In this document: piece by piece, positions 21,655 through 32,999 of the stretch
How the letters are laid out: the number at the start of each line of letters is the position of its first letter
How positions within the stretch are numbered: position 1 is the first letter of the stretch
Origin: Cepaea nemoralis
Taxonomy: Eukaryota > Mollusca > Gastropoda > Stylommatophora > Helicidae
Length of the DNA: 64,000 bases
Direction: 5' to 3'
Assembly (NCBI GenBank): GCA_014155875.1
Contig: JACEFZ010002084.1
Span: 62,001-126,000 of the forward strand
Notes under the pieces: generated by a model
What the model was told of the DNA's origin: nothing
The model's database searches: none
The model's input: the letters and a program-made list of their open reading frames with translations, nothing else
Translations under genes and position numbers: made by a program

Positions 21655-23265
21655 TCCCACCTATCCATACATCACCCCACCCACACCCACACACCCCCAC
21701 CTACCCACACACGCACACCAAGGGACACATACATACCCCACCAACCGACCCATCCCCCTCCCGCACATCCCCCACCCACACACTGCCCTCACCTGATCCC
21801 CCAACCAAAACACACTCGCCACCCACAAACATTCCCCCACCAACCCACACCCATCCACATACACATCCTAACCCACACATCCTCTCCCCACCCACACCTC
21901 AAACCACCCATCCCCCAGCCACATCTCCATCCACAACATATTCCCCACTCACACACACAATCCCCCACCAACCCATACATCGCACATCCACTCACACATC
22001 CCCAAACCATACACACACATCCCCACCAACTGACATGTCCCTACCCCCCCACACATCTCCCTAACCACCCATACATCCCCAATCCACTCACACACACCCC
22101 ACCACCCACCCACACATGCCTTAACCTAATCCCCCACCACACAATCCCCCACCCGCACATCACATACACCCCCTACCACGCACTATCCCAACCCATGCAC
22201 CACACACACATCCCTCACCAACACATCCCCACTTACACACCACACACATATCCCCCACCCAGATACCACACAATATTCCCACCCACACCCACACAGATAC
22301 CCTTACCCATCCACCCCACATACCCCCACTCACACACCACAAAAATCCCCCACCCACACACATATACCTCACCCACATAATATCCCCAACCAACACACCA
22401 CACACCTCTCCCCACCCACACACGCATTCCCTACCCGTCCACCAACACACACTCATGCATACATCCTCCACACTGCACCCACACTGCACCCACCCACCCC
22501 CAACCAAACATCTCTCGATCACAATACCCCTACCCACACACATCCTTCACCCACTCACACATCCCACCCTGACACATACAACTCCCTCACCCACCTACAC
22601 ATCCCTAAGCCACTCACACACCCCCACCCACACATTCCACATCCACGCACACATCTCCCACCCACACACCCCTACATACATCCCCCAACCACCACACATC
22701 CCCTACTCACCCACACATATACCCCACCCATAAGCACATTCCCCGCACCCATTCACACACATCCCCCACACCACACACTATCCTCCACCCACACACATAT
22801 CCTCACCCATACCACCACAAACATACCCTCCACCCACACATCATTCACACATCCCCCACCAACACACCGCACACATATCTCAAACCCACACACCATACAC
22901 TTCTCCCCACCCGCCCTTGCACCCCCAATCCACCCAACACAATCCCCTACCCACACAACCCCGCCTCCCACACGTACTTCCCCAAACCATCCACACATCT
23001 CCACCCACATAAACACACATCCCCCGCATCCATCCCATACACATATCCTCTTCCCATACACACATCCCCCACACCCATTCCCACACCCCTACTTTCACCC
23101 CCACACATTTATCCACACATCCCACCAACACCCACAAATATTACTACCCACCAAAACCCACACACCCCAACTCATCCAAACGCATACCCCCACCCACACA
23201 TATCCCCACACTCACACACATCCTCCACACACACTCACACTTCCTCACATCTAGACACATACAAA
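21655..23265. repeat. C-rich CACCC/CACA tract, 1.6 kb
   Basis: Degenerate repetition of elements such as CCCCCACCCACACACATCCC with almost no G on the + strand. The minus strand is G-rich with many short G runs. Open frames of 325 and 127 codons across it only reflect the lack of stop codons in this composition. It lies in the intron between exons 5 and 6. Confidence 0.9.
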
Positions 23266-23425
23266 ATGTCTCACGTTAGTATTGAAACTAGTATGAACAA
23301 ACTCCCACACTTTACTCACACACATACACTGATGGTATTTAACTGATAATATGACAGATGAGAATACACAAACATATGGATTCGCGTGTTACATAACATG
23401 CGTGTTACATGACATGTATCTGCTC

Positions 23426-23427
<2 letters not shown>

Positions 23428-23494
<67 letters not shown>

Positions 23495-23650
23495 CTTTCA
23501 TATACACACACTCACATGCATGCGCGCGCTCACACACACACACACACACACACACACATCAACTCTCCCACTGTCTCACTCTCTCACACACAATCCTTCA
23601 CACACAAACACACACTCACTCTCTCAATCACACTCTCTCACACATAGACA
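23428..23650 (+). repeat. (TC)n and (CA)n microsatellites
   Basis: A TC run of about 60 bp (23428-23489), then CA repeats at 23530-23560 and CTCTCACACA-type repeats to about 23650. Confidence 0.95.
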
Positions 23651-23729
23651 TACGCATGAACGCATGCACGCATTATAAGCCTTGTTTAGTCACATAATGA
23701 AAAGACAAGCATTGGAAAATATATCGTTG

Positions 23730-23860
23730 TGACTGAAAAGATCACTGAAGAGACAGGCAGACTGAGAGAAATGAAGCTGGATCCCCTAAGACGGTGGTGT
23801 AGAGGAATAACATCAATACCATTGATCCAGAACACCAGAGACCAAAATCTGTGATGATAG
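23730..23860 (+). pseudogene. LINE C-terminal scrap
   Basis: Translation gives REMKLDPLRRWCRGITS and LIQNTRDQNL, matching the conserved REMMLDGLRRWHGGIS / LIQKTKDRDLW segment of the LINE at 52735. Only about 40 codons remain. Confidence 0.6.
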
Positions 23861-24432
23861 ATGAATACAAGATTGCACTCAGTCTTGAAGAAGGGAAATT
23901 TATGTATGCACTTCCATGCGCTAGAGGGTGGGCATGCTACAGTGCTAATGCACTTCTAGGGACTGAGTATCCATCAGGATAAATGGACAATTTGTAGTAT
24001 TCTGGTGATGTAGTTTGGATGCAACAAGGAGGACACCCAAACAATCTAAAACAATGCTGAAAGTGACAGGCAAACATAACCAGGTGAATGTGAACAACAA
24101 GGGGAAACTAGCAAATATTTTTTGAAAGATTGAAGCAATAGTGTTGTCACTATTGAAACTACCAGCAGTTGAACAGATCTATCAGCACAGACATTCATGG
24201 AATTATTGAGAGTGGAGCAAGACAGACAACTATGGAATGAAATTATCAGGAAGTGTTATGGCCAACCAAAGGGCTGAAATACCTAATTGATTATTAATGA
24301 AGATAAACTTCACGGTTAATATTGAATGTTGTTTCAGAAAATATATTTTGCTTACTCTTTAATGATAATATGTGCTGGAAAGTTTACATTTGTTTATGTT
24401 CAAACCTAATAATGTAATTATTTGGTTGTTAG

Positions 24433-24493
24433 GTGCCCAAAGTGGATACTTCTGAAGATTTGGATGTTACTTTCCAAAATGTTCACAACATAG
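24433..24493 (+). CDS. Putative exon 6 of zinc-finger gene (phase 0-1)
   Basis: Acceptor TTATTTGGTTGTTAG, strong donor ATAG|GTAAGA. Twenty codons plus one base; the peptide is VPKVDTSEDLDVTFQNVHNI and is acidic. The final G joins GA of exon 7 to make Gly. The match of phases on both sides supports it. Confidence 0.7.
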
Positions 24494-24844
24494 GTAAGAA
24501 AGATATAAAGAAGCAAAATATTTTTAAAAAGCTATGATCATGGGGAAATAATGATGGTATCTATGTTCAGAAGTAAATCCCATTGTGGGGATCTGAAATA
24601 AGCAACACAGAAAGATAACTGACAGGACTATGGTGGACTCTCTCTGCATATATGGTTTCTACATCCAAGTATAGAAGAGTGAAAGTAATAACCATAACAC
24701 GGATGCACTTGGAAGCAAGCTCAATTTCATGTTGTTTTCTTTCATAACAGTGTGTTACAGATTTTAAAAAAGAAATAGAAATAGACACATGTAAAACAAG
24801 GTAGCCAATGTGACAGCACAATGGGCTGGCTTAAATTGGTTAAA

Positions 24845-25200
24845 CAGTTAGCATTAGGGGGTTGAGTGGCTTGGAGGTATGATGTTCAGCTGTAACTTTG
24901 AACAGACCTGGTTCAGTTCATTACGTTTACTTTATGGATTTTTTGAAACAGAGAAAAGGATGGTATGCACCCCTCAGATGTTGGGGTAGTGGAATGGGTG
25001 TATAGCCTTCTCCAATAAGTGCAAAGAACTCAGAAGACCGTGTAAACATTGTGCATGTTAAAAATCCCTTGACATTTGGAAATAAAATAAGGGGCAGGCA
25101 GATTGGCCGCTACCCAGGCTAATTTTGAAAATTTGAATAAAATCACCAACAAAAGAATATGTATAGAACATGTGATTCTGGTATTGACGCATTTTGACCC
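24845..25200 (+). repeat. SINE family B, copy 2
   Basis: Head with GAGTGGCTTGGAGGTATGAT and CTGGTTCAGTTCA (B-box-like). The body aligns with 12120-12395 (GCAGGCAGATTGG, AACAAAAGAATATGTATAG). No tail or duplication was identified. Confidence 0.6.
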
Positions 25201-25559
25201 TCACTGATGCTGTGAAGTTAGTGCACTGTGCCGACATTCTCCTTGTGTGATCTAAGGGAGAAGATTGGAGCACATATGGCGATACTAAGGCAATGAAAGT
25301 GATCCTTGACCAGAATAAGAAAAGCAAACAAAAACAAGAAAAGCAAACCATAACTAGTGGAGGCTGTGATGTCCCTTCTATGTTCCGTGTAATTTACATG
25401 TCATTGTGCCGACATCTTCAGTTACTGGCTTTTAAAATATTTAATCATTGTGAAATAACCTTATCCTGATGCAAGGAAATGCAACCTAAGATTAAATGTC
25501 ATGGCAAGGCAGACCAAGCCTTAAGCCTTGGTCGACAACTGGTCTAGGATCAAAGCTCC

Positions 25560-25790
25560 GACAGGTGGACACTTAGAGCATGGCTTTGCTGATCTGGCAG
25601 TTTCTGCAGCTTGTCTTGTTCCAGATGTATTGGTGTTATCTTTCTCTTCTGGAGTTAACTAGACAGGCCGAGAGAGGGATCATGCTGCAAGGGCAATGCA
25701 TGGTCTCTGACATTCAGCCCTGGCTTTGTGCTACGGAGAGGTGTAACTCCATCCTTGGTCTGGATGTAGTTATTATGCCTTTCATGAAGC
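25560..25790. repeat. Dispersed repeat R1, copy 1
   Basis: Shares GTTCCAGATGTATTGGTGTT, CTCTTCTGGAGTTAACTAGACA and GAGAGAGGGATCATGCTGCA with 55915-56085 and 42950-43080. On the minus strand all three give a similar peptide around QYIWNKTSC with a nearby Cys-x2-Cys in this copy, but with stops. The source protein is not recognised. Confidence 0.55.
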
Positions 25791-25904
25791 ACAATGTAAC
25801 AAGCAATCGTCTGTCAAGATGGCAAGGTGCCAGTAATTGTGAAATAGATTGTTTTTAAAATGTGAATACATTTTATAATTATCTTTAATTTGCTCTGTTC
25901 ACAG

Positions 25905-27400
25905 GAAGTGCTGCCAGCATTTGCACAAATGATATCTTAGAAATGAAAAGTGAACACTGTGATGTCCAGTATAGTTTAGTGAAAGATGACATTTCAACTG
26001 TTAATAGACACACAAAAAATACTTCACTTCTTTCAGCATTAAATGCAGAAAACTATACAAAATCATACATGGCTGGAAATATTGTATCAGCAAGGACAAT
26101 AGAAAATACAGCACAGATCAAAGACAAACCATATAAATGTGATATTTGTGATGGTGTGTTTTCACACAGAAGTAATCTAAGGACACACAAAATGAAACAT
26201 TCCAGTGAGAGGCCATTTAAATGTGACTTGTGTGACGCCGGGTTTTTGTACAATTGTAAACTGAAGGTACATAAGATGACACACTCAAAAGAGAAGCCAT
26301 TTACATGTGATATTTGTGGGATTGGGTTCACTTATAGGTGTACATTGACAAGACATAAGCTGATACATTCCGGAGACAAACCTTACACGTGTGACATTTG
26401 TGGTGTAGGGTTTTCATTTAGCTGCAAGCTGAAGATACACAAAATGTCACATACGGGAGAAAAACCTTTCAAGTGTGATATATGTAATGCAGGGTTTACC
26501 CAAAATGGTAACCTCAAGAGACACATAATGCAGCATACAGGAGAGAAACCTTTTGTATGTGATGACTGTGGGATCGGATTTTCGCAGTATAGCCATTTAA
26601 AGAAGCACAAAATTAAACATGCAGAAGAAGAGGTTACTCTTTTTGGTAGTCTTGAGCAGGAGAGTAGCTTGTTTTTGATACCGATTGTGAAACAGGAGAT
26701 TGGGACACCTGGCAGTAATGTTTATGATGAAAAGATCATCAAGAATCTAGAGATATATAGGAAGAAGTTTACAGGAGCTAAACCATACAGGTGTGAGATT
26801 TGTGGGATCGGGTTTTATCAGAGGGGTCATCTGAAGTTACACATAGTGAGGCATACAGGAGAAAAGCCTTACAAATGTAGGATTTGTGGTGAAGGATTTG
26901 TTTCCAGCAGCCAGCTGATGACCCATGAAATGAAGCATACAGGAGAGAAGCTTTTTAAATGTGATGTTTGTGGGGTGGGGTTTACTTTGTACTGTAATCT
27001 GTACAGACATAAAAGGCTGCATACCGGTGAGAAGCCCTATGTTTGTGATATTTGTGGCGTCGGGTTCACACAGAGTACCCAACTCAAGGCGCACAGAATG
27101 ATACATACTGGAGAGCGGCCTTTCAAATGTGATGTTTGTGGTGTAGGTTTTACATTAAGTAGCAATCTCCGTGCACATAAAAGAGTTCACACTGGTGAGA
27201 AACCGTACAAGTGCCATATATGTTATATGGAATTCACCCAGAGTGGTACTTTAAAGACCCATAGCAGAACACACACAGGTGAGAGGCCATTTAGGTGTGA
27301 CATTTGTGGTGCAGGATTTTCTCAGAGCGACATTATGAAGGCACATACATTGAGGCATATGGAGGAAAATGTGGATGCTACAGTGAAAATATCACCTTAA
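25905..27400 (+). CDS. C2H2 zinc-finger protein, terminal exon with 13 fingers
   Basis: The exon starts at acceptor TTGCTCTGTTCACAG and is open from its first base to TAA at 27400; the first ATG (25943) would give 485 residues, but upstream exons probably add more. Counting from that Met, residues 63-230 are six C2H2 fingers and 281-476 seven more, each of 28 residues with HTGEKP-type linkers. Between them lies a 50-residue spacer containing IVKQEIG, a SUMO-type motif, and a decayed finger ending FTGAKP. Tandem fingers of this type bind DNA, so a nuclear transcription regulator or chromatin factor is likely; partners and targets cannot be read from sequence. The second finger block is the more regular. 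Family not assigned. Confidence 0.92.
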
Positions 27401-27531
27401 GACTTGTAGGATGATGCAGTTGATAGGGCATCATAAAATATTTTAGAATATATTAATTTTATTACTTGAAGTCATCAGCAACATTTTCTCGGCATAGTTA
27501 ATTTTTGTCACATTCACATTTTATTACAAGC

Positions 27532-27537
27532 AATAAA
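27532..27537 (+). terminator. Polyadenylation signal of zinc-finger gene
   Basis: AATAAA lies about 130 bp after the stop codon in AT-rich sequence, before the minisatellite begins. It is the first canonical signal on this strand downstream of the gene. Confidence 0.65.
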
Positions 27538-27954
27538 GACCATAGGTTTTATTGATAAGGTGTCAATGATAGAGTGGCAGCCCATACATTTTATTAATAA
27601 GACCTCTCCATTGTTGACAGACCAGCCATCTGGTTTGTTAACAAAATGTCCATGTTGTAGAGCCCCAAGCCATATATTTTGCTAACAAAGTGTCCATAGA
27701 GCCACAAGCCATATATTTTGTTAACAAAATATGTCTATTATAGAATGACAAGCCATACATTTTATTAACAAAGTGTCTGTTTTGTAGAGTGGCAAGTCAT
27801 AGATGTTATTGGCAAAGTGTATTTGTTGTAGAGTGACAAGCCATACATTTTATTAACAATGTATTTGTTGTAGAGTGACAAGCCATTGATGTTATTGACA
27901 AAGTGTATTTGTTGTGAGTGACAAGCCATAGATTTTATTAACAAAGTGTCTTTG

Positions 27955-28391
27955 AAAACAATGTTTTCCCATAGTGAAGTTGAATAACAAAGACACAAAC
28001 AATAGATTGCACGATTTATTGCCTGGCATATTTCACTGCATCTCATCAGGTACATACTGCAGAATTCTCACAATATAAAGTAAATTAACTAGATAAATTC
28101 TTCAAGCTGAAATATACACATGTTTGCACAGCAGTAATGTCAATTGTTTACCACAGTACTTTTACGCTGACTAACATGTCTTTCTGTTTGCACAAATCTG
28201 GCTTGCGTTGATTGATCATTATTGCTTCTGCAAACTTTAATAAGCGAGTATTTTGTGTGTTAAACAACACGTGAAAGGCAATGTCTCACATTACTGTGTG
28301 AACATGTGTATATTTCAGCTTGAAAGATTTATCTAGTTAATGTACTTTATGTTGTGTGAATTCTGCAGTATGTACCTGACGAGATGCAGCG
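27955..28391. mobile_element. Truncated, internally inverted Penelope-like element
   Basis: The minus-strand part (27955 to about 28285) matches the end of the copy at 44340-44672, including the ORF end (KFAEAIMIN, KPDLCKQKD) and the terminal hammerhead-like region. From about 28290 the sequence turns round and repeats the terminal region on the plus strand (TATATTTCAGCTTGAAAGAT to GATGCAGCG). It is flanked by AAAGTGTCTTTG at 27943-27954 and 28392-28403. Head-inverted, 5'-truncated copies are typical of Penelope-like elements. Confidence 0.8.
28008..28054 (-). ncRNA. Hammerhead-ribozyme-like motif in Penelope-like end
   Basis: On the minus strand: TGTAC + CTGATGA + GATGCAGT + GAAA, then a loop region ending ATC and GTGCA. 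TGTAC pairs with GTGCA (stem I, one wobble). Stem II is very short and stem III imperfect. The catalytic core letters CUGANGA and GAAA are present. Confidence 0.5.
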
Positions 28392-28855
28392 AAAGTGTCT
28401 TTGCTATAGAGTGACAAACCTTAGATTTTATTAACAAAGTGTATTTGTTGTAGAGTGACAAACCATATATTTTATTGACAAAGTGTATTTGTTGTAGAGT
28501 GACAACCATATATTTTATTGACAAAGTGTATTTGTTGTAGAGTGACAAACCATATATTTTATTGACAAAGTGTATTTGTTGTAGAGTGACAAACCATATA
28601 TTTTATTGACAAAGTGTATTTGTTGTAGAGTGACAAACCATATATTTTATTGACAAAGTGTATTTGTTGTAGAGTGACAAACCATATATTTTATTGACAA
28701 AGTGTATTTGTTGTAGAGTGACAAACCATATATTTTATTGACAAAGTGTATTTGTTGTAGAGTGACAAACCATATATTTTATTGACAAAGTGTATTTGTT
28801 GTAGAGTGACAAACCATATATTTTGTTGACAAAGTGTACTTGTTGTAGAGTGACA

Positions 28856-29990
28856 CTAGGGTAAGGCTTGTATCCTCCCTATTGTGCTGCTCCGTCAGAA
28901 GCCGTTGGCACATTGAGAGGTGTCAGGTTTGGTGAGCACCTCTGAACTAATTAGATATTTATTGCTAGCTTTGTTTGCTTTTCACAAACTTGCATTTTAT
29001 GCAGAAACTATAGTGTTGCATCAGTTACTTCCATGGCTGGAGGATGTTGACATTGAAAACCCAGCCCATGAAGGAAACATGACCAATAACTTCATAAAAA
29101 CAACATATAAATATACAAATGCAGAATTCTTCATGAGCAAAAACTAAATGTACATTTCAAATAAGAACAGGTCTGTGATGGGAATACTTTTTGCCACTTT
29201 TATTATTCTTCTGACTACAGACTGGATTTCTGAGACCCAGTAATCACCACCAAAACTTGATGGGAGATCGTAGGAATTAGGTTTAAAAATGCAAAGGAAA
29301 AACTCAAAGATAATGAGAATAAATAGAAAAGGAGAAGGAGAAGGAGATGCAGAAGAAGAAGGAGATGCAGAAGGAGATGAAAAAGAAGCAGGTGCAGGAG
29401 GAGAAAGAAGAACAATTAATCATACTTGATAAGCGGTCACATCTAAAAATTGATAGGGGAAAGACACAAATAATGAGAATAAATCAGAGCATGAAACTTT
29501 AGTCTCCATTCTCCATTTGTGAAACCTCACTTCATGTGGTAGAATTTTACGCTATATTCCTTGCTGGTTGTCAGATACCTCCCTGACACATATGTAAGAG
29601 CAGTAACATAAGTTAACTTATACATATATAAGCAATGTTTCTGCTTCATTTGTTCATATACTAAAGATTTGTTCACTAAACTATATACAATGTACACTCG
29701 TTTCATCGCATGTTAGGCTCTGATGTATAATATGTTGATCTACTAAATGGCTTTAAGACCTTGCCACTTTAACAAACATTTATTGAGTGACACACATCAT
29801 GTTCTTCTTCCTTTTCTTCTTCTTCATTCACCATCAGACGTCAGTGTAAATAAATGCAAAGAAAAAACAGTCAAATTCAGCTTGTTGATATCAAATGAAG
29901 CAGGTGTAGGCCAAATTGTTTTCTATGTTCTACATATTTGGACCCTCCAGCAACAAATGTTTTGTTGTCATTCTACATTTTAATTAATCA
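28856..29990. other. Spacer, nothing identified
   Basis: Unique-looking sequence without recognised gene. A purine-rich GAAGGAGATG-type run occurs at 29325-29415. Confidence 0.4.
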
Positions 29991-29994
29991 ATAT

Positions 29995-30250
29995 CTTCTA
30001 TCTTTAGTTTTTAAGTGTGGTATTTCAGACTATTGTGGCTTGTCTGTAGTCTGAAGATTGTAACTCATTCTTTTCGATTGAGTTGGTAATATGCATCATC
30101 TTTCTGGTGACCTGCATGCTCTGATTTCCACTTGGTTCTCTATTGCTTCTTATAAGTCTCTTCGTCTCATCATAAATTATGTCTATATCAGACTGAGGTA
30201 GTCTTCCACTTTCTTTTGCTAATTGTTCGGCTTCATTTCCAGGCATGTTG
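29995..30250 (-). pseudogene. LINE RNase H end fragment
   Basis: The minus-strand frame begins PGNEAEQLAKESGRLPQSD, which matches the final RNase H motif (GNE-x-AD-x-LAKEG) and the downstream PQSDIDI/YDE segment of LINE proteins. Only about 70 codons remain, with the catalytic Asp apparently replaced. Confidence 0.65.
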
Positions 30251-30540
30251 CATCATGTTTAAAATGTGGGAATTCTCTCCTCTCCCCTTCACCAAGACTA
30301 TATGACATTCCTTTTTACCTGGTGTAAAAATAACTGTTCATGCTCGATCTGACTCTTCTCTAACTTTAAGTAAAAACTAGGACATCCTTCTTCCAATTGC
30401 AGATTAACTCCGTTACTTGGGATATCTGTTGGACAAAAACGAGGTAGCAACACTTAAGGTTTTAATTGCCTTAAGAAGGGATCTTCCCAGTCATGCACCA
30501 CAAGTCTTCCATAACTCCAACATCATACAACTGTTCTCAT

Positions 30541-31145
30541 TTCCATCATACGTAGATCATAAGTAAGCATTCAAGCACACATCCATCATACATAGATCAT
30601 AAGTAAGCATTCAAGTACAATTCCATCATACACAGATCATAAGTAAGCATTCAAGCACAATTCCATCATACATAGATCATAAGTAAGCATTCAAGCACGA
30701 TTCCATCATACATAGATCATAAGTAAGCATTCAAGCACACATCCATCATACATAGATCATAAGTAAGCATTCAAGGACAATTCCATCATATATAGATCAT
30801 AAGTAAGCATTCAAGCATGATTCCATCATATATAGATCAAAAGTAAGCATTCAAGCACGATTCCATCATATATAGATCATAAGTAAGCATCCAAGCACAA
30901 TTCCATCATACATAGATCATAAGTAAGCATCCAAGCACAATTCCATCATACATAGATCATAAGTAAGCATTTAAGCACAATTCCATCATACATAGATCAT
31001 AAGTAAGCATTCAAGCACAATTCCATCATACATAGATCATAAGTAAGCATTCAAGCACGATTCCATCATACATAGATCATAAGTAAGCATTCAAGCACAC
31101 ATCCATCATACATAGATCATAAGTAAGCATTCAAGCACACATCCA
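30541..31145 (+). repeat. 40-bp minisatellite, about 15 copies
   Basis: Unit: TTCCATCATACATAGATCAT + AAGTAAGCATTCAAGCACAA. Copies differ by single bases; alternation of CACACA and CACAAT ends suggests duplication of blocks. Confidence 0.95.
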
Positions 31146-31284
31146 GACATCATACAGAATATGTTCACAAATGCTTCGTCCTTGTACTTTTCCACCATGT
31201 TTCTGTGAGATTCTGATTCTACTCAAATCTGTTGTTTACATCATTTTTTAAAACTTGTGTGTGCATTAACTCTTATTCAGCTGC

Positions 31285-31395
31285 TAATCATGCTCAGAAA
31301 GCAATGGCAAACTACTGAGCGTAATCTTGCCTAGTACATCAACAGCAGCTGAAAGATGGTGGTGTTGACTGCAACGTCCTGTAAGGGATATGCAA
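31285..31395 (+). repeat. SINE family A, copy 7
   Basis: CTCAGAAAGCAATGGCAAAC + TACTGAGCG, then GGTGTTGACTGCAACGTCCT + GTAAGGGATATGCAAC. High identity to copy 2. Confidence 0.7.
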
Positions 31396-31494
31396 CATTA
31401 AAAAAAGATAATTCTGCTAATGTTATTTATATTTACATCGCTAATTACTAATTTGTACTTTGGACTTTTTGTCTCATATAAGTCATGATTAGAA

Positions 31495-31890
31495 CAAATT
31501 AGGGAGAACTTGGATGCAACAGAGATGTGGTTCCTAAGACAAATGTTGCAAATTCCTTGGATTGCCAGAGTAACTATCATCGATTGCCTGAAAGAGGCTA
31601 ATGAAACTAGAACATTATTTACAACAATAAGAAAGAGACAAACAGCTTTCTGTGGTCATGTAATTAGAAGAGAAGCATTGGAGAACATCGTGATGACTGG
31701 AAATATAGAAGGGAAGAGAGGCAGAGGCAGACCAAAAGAAATGATGCTGGATGGATTGAAACGGTGGCATGGAGGAATATTGGCAGCAGAAGTGATCCAG
31801 AACACCAAAGGCTGAGATCTGTGAAGAATCGTGAACGCCTATGCCAGCTGCCATGGCACTTGATGATGATGATGATGATGATGATGAGTT
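31495..31890 (+). pseudogene. RTE-like LINE C-terminus with (GAT)n tail
   Basis: Frame at 31510: ATEMWFLRQMLQIPW, KRQTAFCGHVIRREALENIV, KRGRGRPKEMMLDGLKRWHG. It ends with a stop then (GAT)n at 31862-31887. Same family as 52735 and 9510. Confidence 0.85.
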
Positions 31891-32129
31891 GTGATACTGG
31901 TGTTGTGCTATAGGTTCTTGATCTTGTTTAACTTCTGTGTTGCTGTGGCCAGCCTGTGTCTGACTTCTCGTGAACAATCCCCATTTTTATTGATTGCGGA
32001 GCCTAGTTATGCAAATACTGTGATATTTTCAATTTCTTCGTTCTTGATAAGGAGACTACAGTGGCCAGGTGTTCATTGCAGAAATAGTTCTGTTGTCTGG
32101 ACTGCATGCACATGTTTTATTTTTGGATA

Positions 32130-32405
32130 AAGCAGTCTTGTTTTGTGGATAAATATGTCTTGCTTTTCTGGATGAATATGTCTTGTTTTTCTGGATGAAT
32201 ATGTCTTGTTTTTCTGGAAGTATATGTCTTGTTTTCCTGGATAAATCTTTCTTGTTTTTCTGGACGAATCTGTCTTGTTTTTCTGGATGAATCTGTCTTG
32301 TTGTTCCTGGATGAATCTGTCTTGTTTTTCTGGATGAATCTATCTTGTTTTTCTGGATGATTTTGTCTTGTTTTTCTGAATGAATCTGTCTTGTTTTGGA
32401 CATGA
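32130..32405 (+). repeat. 23-bp minisatellite, about 12 copies
   Basis: Unit: TGTCTTGTTTTTCTGGATGA + ATA, with moderate divergence between copies. Confidence 0.9.
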
Positions 32406-32744
32406 AATGGCTTGTTTGATAGACCTTGAGCGTGTTAAAAGAAAACAGCTATTTTGGGGACTAGGACCTCGAGACAAAAACAAATGATTGGTTGCGTCAA
32501 GTCTGTGGTGGTGGTCCAGCTGCCATGTCCGGACTAGAAAGTAGACACGTCTGGAGCTGTCAGTAATTTGATTTTTACAGGGAGACAAATATTGCCTTGA
32601 ACTGTACTAATTTTATATGTATTTTGTATTTACTCATTATATAGCGGTGCTTGCAATCCTCAGAATTATATTGTGATGTAAGCTGATGATGATAGAAAAT
32701 TCTGGCAATTTTTCTACATTCATCACTCAATGCACATGCATGCA

Positions 32745-32758
32745 CGCACGCATGCACG

Positions 32759-32801
<43 letters not shown>

Positions 32802-32875
32802 GCACGCACACAAACACACGCACACAGAGAAAGAGAGAGAAAGGGCGGGGGGGGGGGGGGGGGGGGGTTTGGGGG
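32745..32875 (+). repeat. (CA)n microsatellite and G homopolymer
   Basis: GCATGCAC-type start, CA repeat to about 32800, GA-rich bridge, then about 20 consecutive G near 32847-32867. Confidence 0.95.
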
Positions 32876-32999
32876 GTTGGCTGGCTCGCTGTCTGACTAT
32901 GTTTCAAATACATCATGTTTTTGCAAGCAATCATACATTGTTCATGCAGATTTAGTTAATGATCTTGTAAGAACAAAATTTGCGTTGACTTGCCTCATT

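Larger units (their letters stand above)
27560..28855 (+). repeat. 44-bp minisatellite interrupted by a Penelope-like element
   Basis: Unit: GTGACAAACCATATATTTTA + TTGACAAAGTGTATTTGTTG + TAGA. The left part (27560-27954) is diverged; the right part (28392-28855) has about ten nearly identical copies. The Penelope-like insertion at 27955-28391 sits between them, and its flanking duplication restores the unit. Confidence 0.9.

Noticed and set aside
21403..22380. 325-codon Pro/His/Thr-rich open frame
   Set aside because: It follows the C/A composition of the tract; there are no stops because TAA/TGA/TAG are rare in CACCC repeats. The minus strand shows equally long frames.
30541..31145. Regular 40-bp repeats that could suggest a CRISPR array
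   Set aside because: There are no unique spacers; the whole unit repeats, as in a minisatellite in eukaryotic DNA.
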